In this document: positions 24,255 to 33,228 of the stretch, piece by piece
Layout of the letters: every line of letters starts with the position of its first letter
Position numbering within the stretch: position 1 is the first letter of the stretch
Assembly (NCBI GenBank): GCA_020025545.1
Contig: JAHHRX010000010.1
Span: 1-57,841 of the forward strand
DNA length: 57,841 nt
Reading direction: 5' to 3'
Source: Oscillospiraceae bacterium
GTDB lineage: Bacteria; Bacillota; Clostridia; Oscillospirales; Oscillospiraceae
Translations under genes and position numbers: made by a program
Notes under the pieces: model-generated
What the model was told of the DNA's origin: nothing
Seen by the model: only the letters and a program-made list of their open reading frames with translations
Databases searched by the model: none

Positions 24255-24965
24255 ATGGAATATGGAATACGACTGGAACTGGAAACCATGGCAGAGCCAA
24301 AGTATCGGGATTTTGCCGCCGCATTGATTCCGGACTGCCACGATATGTTGGGGGTACGCCTGCCGGCTTTGCGGGCTATGGCAAAAATTCTCTGCCGGGG
24401 TCACTGGCAGGCGGCGCTGGCAGGGGAAGACCGGTATTTTGAAGAGCGGATGCTGCGGGGCTTTGTGATTGCCGGAGCACCGGTGGATATTGCGCAACGG
24501 GCAAAGATGATCTGGGATTTTTTGCCGGAGATCGACAACTGGTCGGTTTGTGACAGCTTTTGCGCTTCGCTGAAGGATATGAAAAAAGAACCCGCCCGTT
24601 ACTGGCCGCTGGTGCGCAGCGCCATTGAGAGCGAGGCGGAATTTACAGTACGGTTTGCAGTGGTATCCATGCTGGATCACTATCTGGACACGGATTATCT
24701 GCCGGAGGTTCTGACGCTTCTGCCGGAAATTCCCCACCGGGGATTTTATGTCCGCATGGCGGTGGCATGGGCACTGGCAACGGCGTTTGTTCGGGATCCG
24801 GATGGGGTTCTGGATATTTTGCGCGGGGGCAGTCTGGATGCGGACACCCGAAAAATGACCATCCGCAAGCTTTTGGATTCCCGACGAGTGGTATCTCCCT
24901 ATCGGGAAATCATCAAAGAAATGCAAAAAGCCGATGGAAAACAGAAAATCCCCCGATACCGTTGA
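24255..24965 (+). CDS. AlkD-like DNA alkylation repair glycosylase
   Basis: The 236-residue all-helical protein belongs to the HEAT-like-repeat DNA glycosylase family (AlkC/AlkD). It has the typical N-terminus MAEPKYRDFAAALIPDCHDMLGVRLPALRAMAK. It then has IDNWSVCDSFCASLK, holding the conserved Trp-x-x-x-Asp region, and FYVRMAVAWALATAFV. It would remove N3- and N7-alkylated purines in the cytoplasm. The ATG at 24255 has a modest AAAGGA site 11 bases upstream. It sits just after a LysR fragment in the same frame. It is a single-gene unit with its terminator overlapping the stop. Confidence 0.85.
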   Translation: MEYGIRLELETMAEPKYRDFAAALIPDCHDMLGVRLPALRAMAKILCRGHWQAALAGEDRYFEERMLRGFVIAGAPVDIAQRAKMIWDFLPEIDNWSVCDSFCASLKDMKKEPARYWPLVRSAIESEAEFTVRFAVVSMLDHYLDTDYLPEVLTLLPEIPHRGFYVRMAVAWALATAFVRDPDGVLDILRGGSLDADTRKMTIRKLLDSRRVVSPYREIIKEMQKADGKQKIPRYR

Positions 24966-24986
24966 CCGGACGGTATCGGGGGATTT
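24946..24986 (+). terminator. Terminator of the AlkD-like gene
   Basis: The 16-base arms AAATCCCCCGATACCG and CGGTATCGGGGGATTT are perfectly complementary around a nine-base loop, followed by TC. The 5' arm overlaps the last codons of the gene. Confidence 0.85.
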
Positions 24987-25170
24987 TCTAGAGAGAAAAG
25001 AGGGGTTCAATGAAAAAGAAAAAGCTACATTTGCTAACTTTGATTACATTATACCCCGGGAATGTTAAGGAAAAAACAGAGTAGTTGTTAAAGAAGTATT
25101 AAGTTGCAGAATTATTTTTCCGGGACAATATTGATAATTTGTAAACTTTCGGCATCCGACGGATTTTTTC

Positions 25171-25198
25171 TTGACATTTTGGTAAAACGATGTATAGT
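25171..25198 (+). promoter_or_regulatory. Promoter of clpB
   Basis: TTGACA (25171-25176) and TATAGT (25193-25198) have 16-base spacing. The CIRCE operator follows at 25212. Confidence 0.8.
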
Positions 25199-25211
25199 GA
25201 AGTCAAAAGAA

Positions 25212-25238
25212 TTAGCACTCCTAATGGAAGAGTGCTAA
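25212..25238 (+). promoter_or_regulatory. CIRCE operator (HrcA repressor site)
   Basis: TTAGCACTC, nine bases, then GAGTGCTAA: an exact match to the CIRCE consensus. It lies between the promoter and the clpB ribosome site, so clpB should be under HrcA heat-shock repression. Confidence 0.97.
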
Positions 25239-25258
25239 AAACAAAAAGGGGTGTTTTT

Positions 25259-27850
25259 ATGAACTTCAATCAATATACCCAGAAGTCTCTGGAAGCAGTC
25301 CAGAGCGCACAAAATCTTGCCAGATCCCAGAACCATCAGCAGTTGGAGCAGATCCATTTGCTGACGGCGCTGCTGCAGCAGGATGACGGCCTCATTCCTC
25401 AGCTTCTTAAGCGGATGGATGTCACCGTGGAGAGCCTCGAAGCGGCAGCTTCTGCAAAGCTGAAAAAGCTCCCGGCAGTCACCGGCAGCCGGGAGGCGGA
25501 CAGATTCTATATTTCGGCGGATCTGGATGCGGCGTTTCAGGCAGCCGAAGCCCAGGCCAAGGAAATGAAGGACGAATTTGTGTCGGTGGAGCATCTGTTC
25601 CTGGGGCTGCTGACTACAGCGGCCGGAGATGTGAAGGAACTGATGGATACCTACCGCATCACCAAGGAGGAGTGCCTCAAGGCGCTGCAAAGCGTTCGGG
25701 GCAACCAGCGTGTTACCACCGACAATCCGGAGGGAACCTATGATGCGCTGCAAAAATACGGCACGGATCTGGTGAAGCGTGCCGCCGAGCAAAAGATGGA
25801 TCCGGTCATCGGCAGAGATGAGGAAATCCGTAATGTGATCCGCATTTTGTCCCGAAAGACCAAGAATAATCCTGTGCTGATCGGCGAACCCGGTGTTGGC
25901 AAGACTGCCATTGCCGAGGGACTGGCACAGCGAATTGTCCGGAAAGATGTGCCCAAGGGCTTGCAGGACAAGACCATTTTTTCCCTCGATATGGGCGCTC
26001 TGATTGCCGGTGCAAAGTACCGGGGCGAATTTGAAGAGCGACTGAAGGCTGTCCTCAACGAAGTGCGCCAGTCCGAGGGAAAGATCATTCTGTTTATCGA
26101 CGAGCTGCACACGATTGTGGGAGCAGGCAAGACTGACGGCGCTATGGATGCCGGAAATATCCTCAAGCCCATGCTGGCCCGAGGAGAGCTGCACTGCATC
26201 GGTGCCACCACTTTGGATGAATACCGGCAGTATATTGAAAAAGATCCGGCTCTGGAGCGGCGATTCCAGCCGGTACAGGTGGATGAGCCTACGGTTGAGG
26301 ACACCATTGCCATCCTCCGTGGCCTCAAGGAGCGCTACGAGGTGTTCCATGGCGTGAAAATTGCCGATTCCGCCATTATTGCGGCGGCGACTTTGTCCCA
26401 TCGGTATATTACCGACCGGTTCCTGCCGGACAAGGCCATCGACCTTGTGGATGAAGCCTGTGCGCAGATCCGCACGGAGATGGATTCCATGCCCACGGAG
26501 CTGGATGCGGTTTCCCGTCGGATCATTCAGCTGGAAATTGAAGAGGCTGCCCTCAAGAAGGAGGACGACCCCCTATCCAAGGCCCGTCTGGAAGAACTCC
26601 ACAAGGAACTGGCAGAGGAACGGGATTCCTTCCGCTCTATGAAAGCCAAGTGGGAAAATGAAAAGACTGCCATAGACCGGGTGCGCCAGCTGCGGGAGGA
26701 GATCGAAGATCTCAGCCGCCAAATCGAAAATGCAGAGCAGAACTACGATCTGGAAAAGGCAGCAGAGCTCAAGTATGGCCGCCTGCCTGAAGCTCGCCGC
26801 CGTCTGGAAGAGGAAGAACGCAAGGCGCAGGATGCCAAGGAAAACAACATCCTGCGGGACCGTGTCACTGACGAGGAGATCGCCAAGATCGTAGAGCGTT
26901 GGACGGGGATTCCTGTGTCACGGCTGGTGCAGGGAGAACGGGAAAAGCTGCTGCATCTGGATGAGACCCTCCATGAACGGGTGATTGGGCAGGATGAAGC
27001 GGTGCAGGCTGTTACGGAAGCCATTCAGCGCAGCCGTGCAGGGATTCAGGATCCTAATCGCCCCATCGGTTCCTTCCTGTTTCTGGGTCCCACGGGCGTG
27101 GGCAAGACGGAGCTGGCAAAGACCCTTGCGGGAGCGCTGTTTGACAATGAGGACAATCTGGTGCGGATCGATATGAGTGAGTATATGGAGAAATACTCCG
27201 TCTCCCGGCTTATCGGAGCGCCTCCCGGATATGTGGGCTATGAAGAAGGCGGTCAGCTGACCGAAGCTGTCCGCAGAAAGCCGTATTCCGTTGTCCTGTT
27301 TGACGAAGTGGAAAAGGCACACCCGGATGTGTTCAATGTACTTCTGCAGGTGCTGGATGACGGACGAATCACAGATTCTCAGGGCAGGACAGTGGACTTT
27401 AAGAACACGATCATCATTCTGACCTCCAATTTGGGTTCCGAATATCTGCTTAACGGCATCACTGCCGACGGCAGAATTGAGGAAAACGCCAAGGCACAGG
27501 TGGATAGCCTGCTGCGGCGCTCCTTCCGCCCGGAGTTTTTGAACCGTTTGGATGAGATCGTATTCTATAAGCCGCTGACCCGGGAGAATGTCACTGCCAT
27601 CATTGACCTGCAGATTGCAAAGCTGAATCAGCGTCTGGCACAGCAGCAGATTACCTGCGCTGTAAGCGATGCTGCCAAGGAGGCCATTGTGGAAGCGTCC
27701 TACGATCCTCAGTACGGCGCAAGACCGCTGCGCCGGTATGTCCAGCACACTGTGGAAACCATGCTCAGCAAGAAGCTGCTGCGTGGAGAGGTGCTGCCGG
27801 GGCAGACTGTTACAGTGGATGCACAGGACGGTCAGCTGTTCCTGAGATAA
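25259..27850 (+). CDS. clpB: ClpB protein disaggregase
   Basis: The 863-residue protein is full-length ClpB. The N-domain (MNFNQYTQKSLEAVQSAQNLARSQNHQQLEQIHLL) comes first. AAA1 has Walker A GEPGVGKT at about 209-216. The coiled-coil M-domain spans about 400-520, rich in Glu/Lys/Arg. AAA2 has Walker A GPTGVGKT at about 610-617. The C-terminus has the YDPQYGARPLRRYVQ segment. It forms hexamers that rescue aggregated proteins with DnaK. The start is the ATG at 25259; an open frame to 25190 runs through the CIRCE site. It is HrcA-controlled, as in many Clostridia. Confidence 0.97.
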   Translation: MNFNQYTQKSLEAVQSAQNLARSQNHQQLEQIHLLTALLQQDDGLIPQLLKRMDVTVESLEAAASAKLKKLPAVTGSREADRFYISADLDAAFQAAEAQAKEMKDEFVSVEHLFLGLLTTAAGDVKELMDTYRITKEECLKALQSVRGNQRVTTDNPEGTYDALQKYGTDLVKRAAEQKMDPVIGRDEEIRNVIRILSRKTKNNPVLIGEPGVGKTAIAEGLAQRIVRKDVPKGLQDKTIFSLDMGALIAGAKYRGEFEERLKAVLNEVRQSEGKIILFIDELHTIVGAGKTDGAMDAGNILKPMLARGELHCIGATTLDEYRQYIEKDPALERRFQPVQVDEPTVEDTIAILRGLKERYEVFHGVKIADSAIIAAATLSHRYITDRFLPDKAIDLVDEACAQIRTEMDSMPTELDAVSRRIIQLEIEEAALKKEDDPLSKARLEELHKELAEERDSFRSMKAKWENEKTAIDRVRQLREEIEDLSRQIENAEQNYDLEKAAELKYGRLPEARRRLEEEERKAQDAKENNILRDRVTDEEIAKIVERWTGIPVSRLVQGEREKLLHLDETLHERVIGQDEAVQAVTEAIQRSRAGIQDPNRPIGSFLFLGPTGVGKTELAKTLAGALFDNEDNLVRIDMSEYMEKYSVSRLIGAPPGYVGYEEGGQLTEAVRRKPYSVVLFDEVEKAHPDVFNVLLQVLDDGRITDSQGRTVDFKNTIIILTSNLGSEYLLNGITADGRIEENAKAQVDSLLRRSFRPEFLNRLDEIVFYKPLTRENVTAIIDLQIAKLNQRLAQQQITCAVSDAAKEAIVEASYDPQYGARPLRRYVQHTVETMLSKKLLRGEVLPGQTVTVDAQDGQLFLR

Positions 27851-27860
27851 CAAAAAAGAG

Positions 27861-27891
27861 AAATCTGCCGCCTTCGGGCGGCAGATTTTTT
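27861..27891 (+). terminator. Terminator of clpB
   Basis: AAATCTGCCGCC, a TTCG loop, GGCGGCAGATTT, then TTT. Confidence 0.9.
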
Positions 27892-27904
27892 CCGCAGAAA
27901 AATC

Positions 27905-27938
27905 CCCCTGAAGCAGAGAAAAGTCTTGCTTCAAGGGG
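27905..27938 (-). terminator. Terminator of ftsH
   Basis: CCCCTGAAGCA pairs with TGCTTCAAGGGG (one bulge). On the minus strand it is followed by GGATTTTTC. It faces the clpB terminator. Confidence 0.75.
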
Positions 27939-27944
27939 AAAATT

Positions 27945-29876
27945 TTAATTTTCAGAGGTTTCGTTCTCTTCAGAGCTTTCTTCAGAAGCGGTTTCCTGAG
28001 CCGCCTGCTGAGCCTCGGCTTCTTTCTTGGCCGCATTCACATAGGACATGAGCTCCTCGCCGGTAATGGTTTCCTTCGCCAGCAGGTACTCTGAGATCTC
28101 GTTAAGCAGCTCCCGGTTCTCTCTGAGAAGATCGGTAGCTTCCCGATAGGAGCGCTCCAGCATGGACTGCACGGCAGTGTCTACCTTAGCGGAAGTTTCC
28201 TGAGAGCAGTCAAGATATGCCTGCCCCTCCAGATACTGGCTGCCGACAGATGCGGGGGCCATAAGACCCAGCTCATCGCTCATACCATACTGCGCAATCA
28301 TGTTTTTGGCAAGAGCGGTGGCACGCTGCAGGTCGTTGGCGGCACCGGTGGTTTTCACACCGAATACCAGCTGCTCGGCAGCACGGCCACCCAGCAGTCC
28401 GCACAGTTCGGTGTGGAGTTCTTCGTTGGTGCTGAGGTACTTTTCCTCCTCCGGCATATACATGGTGTAGCCCAGAGCGCCGGTGGTGTGGGGGACGATG
28501 GTGATCTTGGAGACGGGCTGGGAACGCTTCATCAGAGCAGACACCAGAGCATGACCTACCTCATGGTAGGACACCATCCGCTTTTCGGTGTCGGTCAGCA
28601 CGGTGTTCTTCTTCTCGGTACCGGCAATGACGGTTTCGAAGGAGAGCAGCAGGTCTTCCTGATTGACAGCCTTGCGGTTCTGACGGACAGCCCGCAGGGC
28701 GGCTTCGTTTACGAGGTTTGCAAGATCGGCACCTACGGCACCGGCAGTTGCTTTGGCAATCTTATAAAGATCCACATCCTCTGCAAGGCGGATCTTCCGG
28801 GTGTGAACCTTCAGAGTGTCCAGTCTGCCCTGAAGATTGGGCCGATCCACGATTACCCGGCGGTCAAAACGGCCGGGACGCAGCAGAGCCTTATCCAGAA
28901 TTTCCGGGCGGTTGGTAGCTGCCAGCACCACGATACCCTTGGAGGAATCAAAGCCGTCAATTTCGTTGAGCAGCTGATTGAGGGTCTGGTCGTTGGCCTG
29001 CACCTTGTTGTCGCGGGAGTGACCCACGGCATCGATCTCGTCAATGAAGATGATGGCGGGAGCCACCTTGGTGGCCTGCTGGAACAGGTCACGGACACGG
29101 CTGGCACCGACGCCTACAAAGGCCTCTTCAAAGGCGGAGCCGGAAATGGAGAAGAAGGGAACACCGGCCTCACCGGCAACGGCCTTGGCCAGCAGAGTCT
29201 TACCGGTGCCCGGAGGGCCCACCAGCAGAGCACCCTTGGGGAGCTTTGCGCCGATGTCTGCGTATTTCTGGGGATTGTTGAGAAAATCCAGAATTTCCTG
29301 CAGGGATTCCTTGGCTTCGTCCTGACCGGCTACATCCTTAAAGGTGACACCGGTTTCCTTTTCCATATACATCTTGGCTTTGCTGTTGCCAAAGGAACCC
29401 ATCATGCCATCACCGCTCATGCGCTTGGTCAGCATCCGCATGGTGAAGAAAATGATGCCGAACATGAACACATAGTAGAGGATCATAATGATTGTGGAGT
29501 TATCCTGCACGATCTCCTGCTTAACGGTGACACCCATACCATGGAGCTTTTCGGCCAGTGCCATGGTGTCGCCGCCCCGGGGCAGTCCCGTAAAGCAGGC
29601 CTTTTGCTGCTGGGCGGGCTTGGATGCTTCGTCCTTGGTGAGATATACGATCTGGTCGTACTGAAACTCGACTTCCTTCAGTTGTCCGTTTTCCATGGCA
29701 GACAGAAATTCATCGTATCTGGTTTCGGTGTAGTGACTGCCGGTAATGGTATTATATACAACGCTGATAACCAGTACAATGGCCACCGTGATAATGAGTG
29801 TTACCCCAATGCCGCTCCTGGGGCGCTTTCCCTCCGGCTTTGGCGGAGTATTTCGCGGATTGTTGTTTTGTTCCAT
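27945..29876 (-). CDS. ftsH: FtsH membrane AAA+ zinc metalloprotease
   Basis: The 643-residue protein has one helix near residues 22-43 (GVTLIITVAIVLVISVVYNTI), an extracytoplasmic domain of about 80 residues, and a second helix (IIMILYYVFMFGIIFFTM). The AAA module follows with Walker A GPPGTGKT near 219, then the zinc protease motif HEVGH at 438-442. The tail is Glu/Ser-rich and disordered. It degrades misfolded membrane and short-lived regulatory proteins. The ATG at 29876 follows GAAGGAGG; an upstream in-frame start at 29915 would overlap the promoter. It lies alone with a short leader. Confidence 0.95.
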   Translation of the reverse strand: MEQNNNPRNTPPKPEGKRPRSGIGVTLIITVAIVLVISVVYNTITGSHYTETRYDEFLSAMENGQLKEVEFQYDQIVYLTKDEASKPAQQQKACFTGLPRGGDTMALAEKLHGMGVTVKQEIVQDNSTIIMILYYVFMFGIIFFTMRMLTKRMSGDGMMGSFGNSKAKMYMEKETGVTFKDVAGQDEAKESLQEILDFLNNPQKYADIGAKLPKGALLVGPPGTGKTLLAKAVAGEAGVPFFSISGSAFEEAFVGVGASRVRDLFQQATKVAPAIIFIDEIDAVGHSRDNKVQANDQTLNQLLNEIDGFDSSKGIVVLAATNRPEILDKALLRPGRFDRRVIVDRPNLQGRLDTLKVHTRKIRLAEDVDLYKIAKATAGAVGADLANLVNEAALRAVRQNRKAVNQEDLLLSFETVIAGTEKKNTVLTDTEKRMVSYHEVGHALVSALMKRSQPVSKITIVPHTTGALGYTMYMPEEEKYLSTNEELHTELCGLLGGRAAEQLVFGVKTTGAANDLQRATALAKNMIAQYGMSDELGLMAPASVGSQYLEGQAYLDCSQETSAKVDTAVQSMLERSYREATDLLRENRELLNEISEYLLAKETITGEELMSYVNAAKKEAEAQQAAQETASEESSEENETSEN

Positions 29877-29910
29877 ATCTTTGCCTCCTTCGGGCTTATC
29901 TTCAACGGAC

Positions 29911-29939
29911 ATCATATCATACTTTTACCCTTGCCGCAA
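29911..29939 (-). promoter_or_regulatory. Promoter of ftsH
   Basis: On the minus strand, TTGCGG (29939-29934) and TATGAT (29916-29911) are 17 bases apart. Confidence 0.6.
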
Positions 29940-30018
29940 TGTATATTCCTCTGCGATGCCGTAAATTTTCTGTAAATTTCCGGGAAAAAGAATATTTCCG
30001 GAAAGAGGAAAAATTCAG

Positions 30019-30047
30019 TTGTGAAATGCCGAAAAGTCTGATATAAT
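30019..30047 (+). promoter_or_regulatory. Promoter of the rlmB-like gene
   Basis: TTGTGA (30019-30024) and TATAAT (30042-30047) have 17-base spacing. Confidence 0.75.
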
Positions 30048-30117
30048 GCTATCATCTATAGGTATGCTGTGAAAACATCAGAGTGCAGCGGATATTGACA
30101 TTTTGGAGATGAAAGCT

Positions 30118-30900
30118 ATGAATGATAAACGCCGTTTCAGAGGCTCCGGTGAGCCGGTAGAGGAGATAGAGGGACAGCTGGAGGGACGCAATGCCCTGGC
30201 CGAGGCCCTGCGCAGCGGCAGAACGATTGATAAGGTGTTCATTGCATCAGGGGACACCGACAGAGCACTCCAGCGCTTGGCGGCAGATGCCAAAGAGGCA
30301 GGTGCGGTGGTAGTCCCGGTGGACCGTCGTAAGCTGGATGCCATGAGCACAACCCGTGCCCATCAGGGCATCATCGCTCTGGCAGCGGCGCACGAATATG
30401 CCACGGTGGACGATATTCTGGAAGAAGCCGCAGCAAGAGGGGAAAATGCCCTGATCGTCATTTGCGACGAACTGACGGACCCTCATAATCTGGGCGCGAT
30501 CATGCGTTCTGCGGAGTGTGCAGGTGCCCACGGTGTGATTATTCCCAAGCGCCGCAGCGTGGGGCTTACGGCAACCGTTGCCAAGGCTTCGGCAGGTGCG
30601 GTGGAATATATGAAGGTGGCGAGAGTGACGAACATCAATAACGCCATCAGCGACCTTAAGAAAAAGGGCGTGTGGGTTTTCGGCACCGCAGCCGAAGGCT
30701 CCATTCCCATGTATCAGGCGGATCTGACCGTCCCGGCAGCGCTGGTTATCGGCAACGAGGGCGACGGCATGAGCCCGCTGGTTCGCAAAAACTGCGATGT
30801 CACTGTGAATATTCCCATGCGTGGGCGGATCTCTTCGCTGAATGCGTCGGCTGCGGCATCGATTTTACTGTACGAGGCAGTTCGTCAGCGCCTCGGCTGA
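30118..30900 (+). CDS. rlmB: 23S rRNA (guanosine-2'-O) methyltransferase, TrmH/RlmB family
   Basis: The 260-residue protein has an N-terminal substrate-binding domain (EGQLEGRNALAEALRSGRTIDKVFIASG) of the RlmB type. A SPOUT methyltransferase domain follows with the three family motifs: DELTDPHNLGAIMRSAECAGAHGVI, ALVIGNEGDGMSPLVRKNCD and IPMRGRISSLNASAAASILLYE. These form the trefoil knot that binds S-adenosylmethionine. It methylates a 2'-OH, most likely G2251-equivalent of 23S rRNA. ATG at 30118 is chosen because GGAG lies nine bases before it. It shares an operon with the next gene (16-base gap). Confidence 0.9.
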   Translation: MNDKRRFRGSGEPVEEIEGQLEGRNALAEALRSGRTIDKVFIASGDTDRALQRLAADAKEAGAVVVPVDRRKLDAMSTTRAHQGIIALAAAHEYATVDDILEEAAARGENALIVICDELTDPHNLGAIMRSAECAGAHGVIIPKRRSVGLTATVAKASAGAVEYMKVARVTNINNAISDLKKKGVWVFGTAAEGSIPMYQADLTVPAALVIGNEGDGMSPLVRKNCDVTVNIPMRGRISSLNASAAASILLYEAVRQRLG

Positions 30901-30916
30901 GGAGGTATGAAACAGA

Positions 30917-32977
30917 ATGGATGAACGGGATAACAATATTTCGGAATTCAGCCTGGAAGACATTCTGAAGGAATTCGGCACCCAAGAAAGCGAAGACGGC
31001 TCTGAGGAAGCAGAAAAGCCTGAGGAAGCGGAAGATGTGCGGCTCCGGGAGGAAGAGAATGAAAATGATGCATCTGCCGAAGAACCTCTGTCTCAAGACA
31101 CGGTGCGACTGGATGAAATCACCCGGGCTGTGAAAAAACAGACCGTGTCCGATGCCACCATTTCCTTTACACCGGTGGGAGATCAGCCGGAGCAACCGGC
31201 GGAGCCTGCTGCGCCGGCAGCCCAAGAGCCGGAGGTTGAGCCATATTCCGATTCGTGGGAGCCGGAATACGAGCAGCCTATCGGGAATTATATTCCTTCG
31301 GAGCCTATTGTTTTCCGCCCCAAATCCCGGTTGTGGGAGCTGAAGAAAAAGCTGGTTGCAGGACCGGAAAAGCGATACTATGAGCTGGCAGAGCAGGGGC
31401 TTGGAAAGCTCCAGATGGCAATTATCTGCAACTTTGCGGTGGCACTGATTTCTGCGGTGTTTACGGTACTCTACTCCATGGATGTGATCCATGATAACCG
31501 GCTGCGTTTTTTGGTGTTCGGTCAGTTCCTTTCGCTGCTGTTGTCGGCGCTGCTGGGCAGCTATCAACTGATGGAGGGCGCTACCGACCTCTTTAAGGGA
31601 AAATTCTCCCTCAATACGCTGCTGGTATTCAGCCTGATTGCCTGCCTTGCAGACGGCGTGCTCTGCCTGAAGCAGGTGCGGATACCCTGCTGTGCGGCGT
31701 TCAGCTTCAACATGACAATGTCCCTCTGGAGCACTTATCAGAAGCGCAACATTGAAATGGGACAGATGGATACCATGCGAAAGGCTATCAATCTGGACAG
31801 TGTTGTGTCGTCCAAGGACTTTTACGAAGGGCGTCCCGGCTTCCTGCGTGGGGAAGGTCAGGTAGAAGATTTCATGGACAATTATCAGCAGACCTCCTCT
31901 GCGGAGCGGACGCTGAACATTTATGCCCTGACGGCACTGCTGATAAGCCTCGGCATCGGTGTGACTGCCGGATTTTTGCATTCTGTGGCTACAGGTATCC
32001 AGTTTTTCAGCGCATCGCTGCTAGTGTCGGTTCCTGCCACTTCGTATATTACCCTGAGCCGCCCCATGGCGATTCTGGAGCGGAAGCTCCATCAGCTGGG
32101 CACGGTCATCTGCGGCTGGCGGGGCGTGAAGGGTATGAGTGTGCCTGCGGTATTTCCTCTCAAATCTGAGGATCTTTTTCCGGCAGGCTCTGTCAAAATG
32201 AACGGTGTCAAATTCTACGGCACCAGAAATCCCGATGAGGTGGTAGCTTACGCTGCGGCAGTGATTTCTGCGGACGGCGGCGGTATGGCACCCATCTTTA
32301 CCCAGCTTCTGGAAAGCCGCAGCGGCTACCACTATGATGTCGAAAATCTCCGTTCCTACGGAAACGGCGGCATCGGCGGTATTGTGGAAGGGGAAGCGGT
32401 GCTGGCAGGTACCCTTTCCTTCATGCAGGAGATGGGCGTGGATATGCCCAACGGCACTCATGTGAATCAGGCAGTGTATGTAGCTATTGACGGTGCCCTT
32501 TGCGGCGTATTCGCCATGACCTATAACAAGGTCAAAACTGTGGCGGCAGGCCTTACGACCCTGTGTGCCTACCGTGGACTGACTCCGGTGCTGACTTCCG
32601 GTGACTTTATCCTCACCGAGGGCTTTATCCGTAAAAAATTCGGTGTCAATACCCGCCAGATTGCCTTCCCGGATCGAGATGTCCGGCAGGAGCTGGCAAA
32701 CCGGGAACCCGATGAGGGAGCCGGGGTGCTTGCACTTACCACACGAGAGGGACTTGCGAGTGCTGCCTACGCGGTTACCGGCGCAAGAGCACTAAAGTCT
32801 GCCAGCTATGCAGGTGTGACTGTGCATATGCTGGGAGGCATTCTGGGACTTGTGATCATGGCAGCGCTGACGGTGCTGGGAAGCAGCGAACTGCTGACTC
32901 CCACCAATATGCTGCTCTATGAACTGATCTGGATGATCCCCGGACTGCTCATTACAGAGTGGACAAGATTAATCTGA
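30917..32977 (+). CDS. Degenerate P-type ATPase-like membrane protein
   Basis: The 686-residue protein has an acidic, Pro/Glu-rich disordered N-terminus (about 150 residues). Then comes a membrane region with helices such as LQMAIICNFAVALISAVFTVLY and FLVFGQFLSLLLSALLGSY. The M4-like segment SASLLVSVPATSYITLSRPMAI keeps the P-type proline. After it, where DKTGT should follow, the text reads VFPLKSEDLFPAGSVKMNGV with no phosphorylatable Asp. The nucleotide-domain block GIVEGEAVLAGTLSFMQEMGVDMP and the hinge VYVAIDGALCGVFAM and VLTSGDF survive. GDGxND is lost. Two helices end the protein. It looks like a catalytically dead P-type ATPase. Role unknown; it is co-transcribed with rlmB. Confidence 0.75.
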   Translation: MDERDNNISEFSLEDILKEFGTQESEDGSEEAEKPEEAEDVRLREEENENDASAEEPLSQDTVRLDEITRAVKKQTVSDATISFTPVGDQPEQPAEPAAPAAQEPEVEPYSDSWEPEYEQPIGNYIPSEPIVFRPKSRLWELKKKLVAGPEKRYYELAEQGLGKLQMAIICNFAVALISAVFTVLYSMDVIHDNRLRFLVFGQFLSLLLSALLGSYQLMEGATDLFKGKFSLNTLLVFSLIACLADGVLCLKQVRIPCCAAFSFNMTMSLWSTYQKRNIEMGQMDTMRKAINLDSVVSSKDFYEGRPGFLRGEGQVEDFMDNYQQTSSAERTLNIYALTALLISLGIGVTAGFLHSVATGIQFFSASLLVSVPATSYITLSRPMAILERKLHQLGTVICGWRGVKGMSVPAVFPLKSEDLFPAGSVKMNGVKFYGTRNPDEVVAYAAAVISADGGGMAPIFTQLLESRSGYHYDVENLRSYGNGGIGGIVEGEAVLAGTLSFMQEMGVDMPNGTHVNQAVYVAIDGALCGVFAMTYNKVKTVAAGLTTLCAYRGLTPVLTSGDFILTEGFIRKKFGVNTRQIAFPDRDVRQELANREPDEGAGVLALTTREGLASAAYAVTGARALKSASYAGVTVHMLGGILGLVIMAALTVLGSSELLTPTNMLLYELIWMIPGLLITEWTRLI

Positions 32978-32980
32978 AAA

Positions 32981-33007
32981 AAACGGGAGGGAAACCTCCC
33001 GTTTTTT
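32981..33007 (+). terminator. Terminator after the P-type ATPase-like gene
   Basis: AAACGGGAGG, GAAA loop, CCTCCCGTTT, then TTT: a strong hairpin with T-run. Confidence 0.9.
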
Positions 33008-33125
33008 GCGCCTGCAATTTGTGAAGGGTGTTGAAATTGAAGCGGACGGTTTTGGATGTTTTGCACAGAAGAACAATCGTCCATGACCATTTTTGTTGAT
33101 TTTTTGCATTTTGACGAAATTGGCA

Positions 33126-33154
33126 TTGAAATTCAAACTGCTTTCGTGTATAAT
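33126..33154 (+). promoter_or_regulatory. Promoter of the EF-G-like gene
   Basis: TTGAAA (33126-33131) and TATAAT (33149-33154) have 17-base spacing; the leader is about 68 bases. The rest of the gap from 33008 holds nothing else recognisable. Confidence 0.8.
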
Positions 33155-33228
33155 GTCCGTATTGCGGTGTATAACACCATTCGCAAGCAAAAGGAAGGAA
33201 GACCTTCCCGAAAGGAGTTTGAATTACC

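Noticed and set aside
25010..25084. 24-codon frame starting MKKKKLHLL before the clpB promoter
   Set aside because: Lys-rich AT-biased sequence just after a terminator with no promoter of its own; most likely chance.
28413..29975. 520-codon open frame opposite ftsH
   Set aside because: It is antisense to the clear FtsH reading frame and has no recognisable domain.
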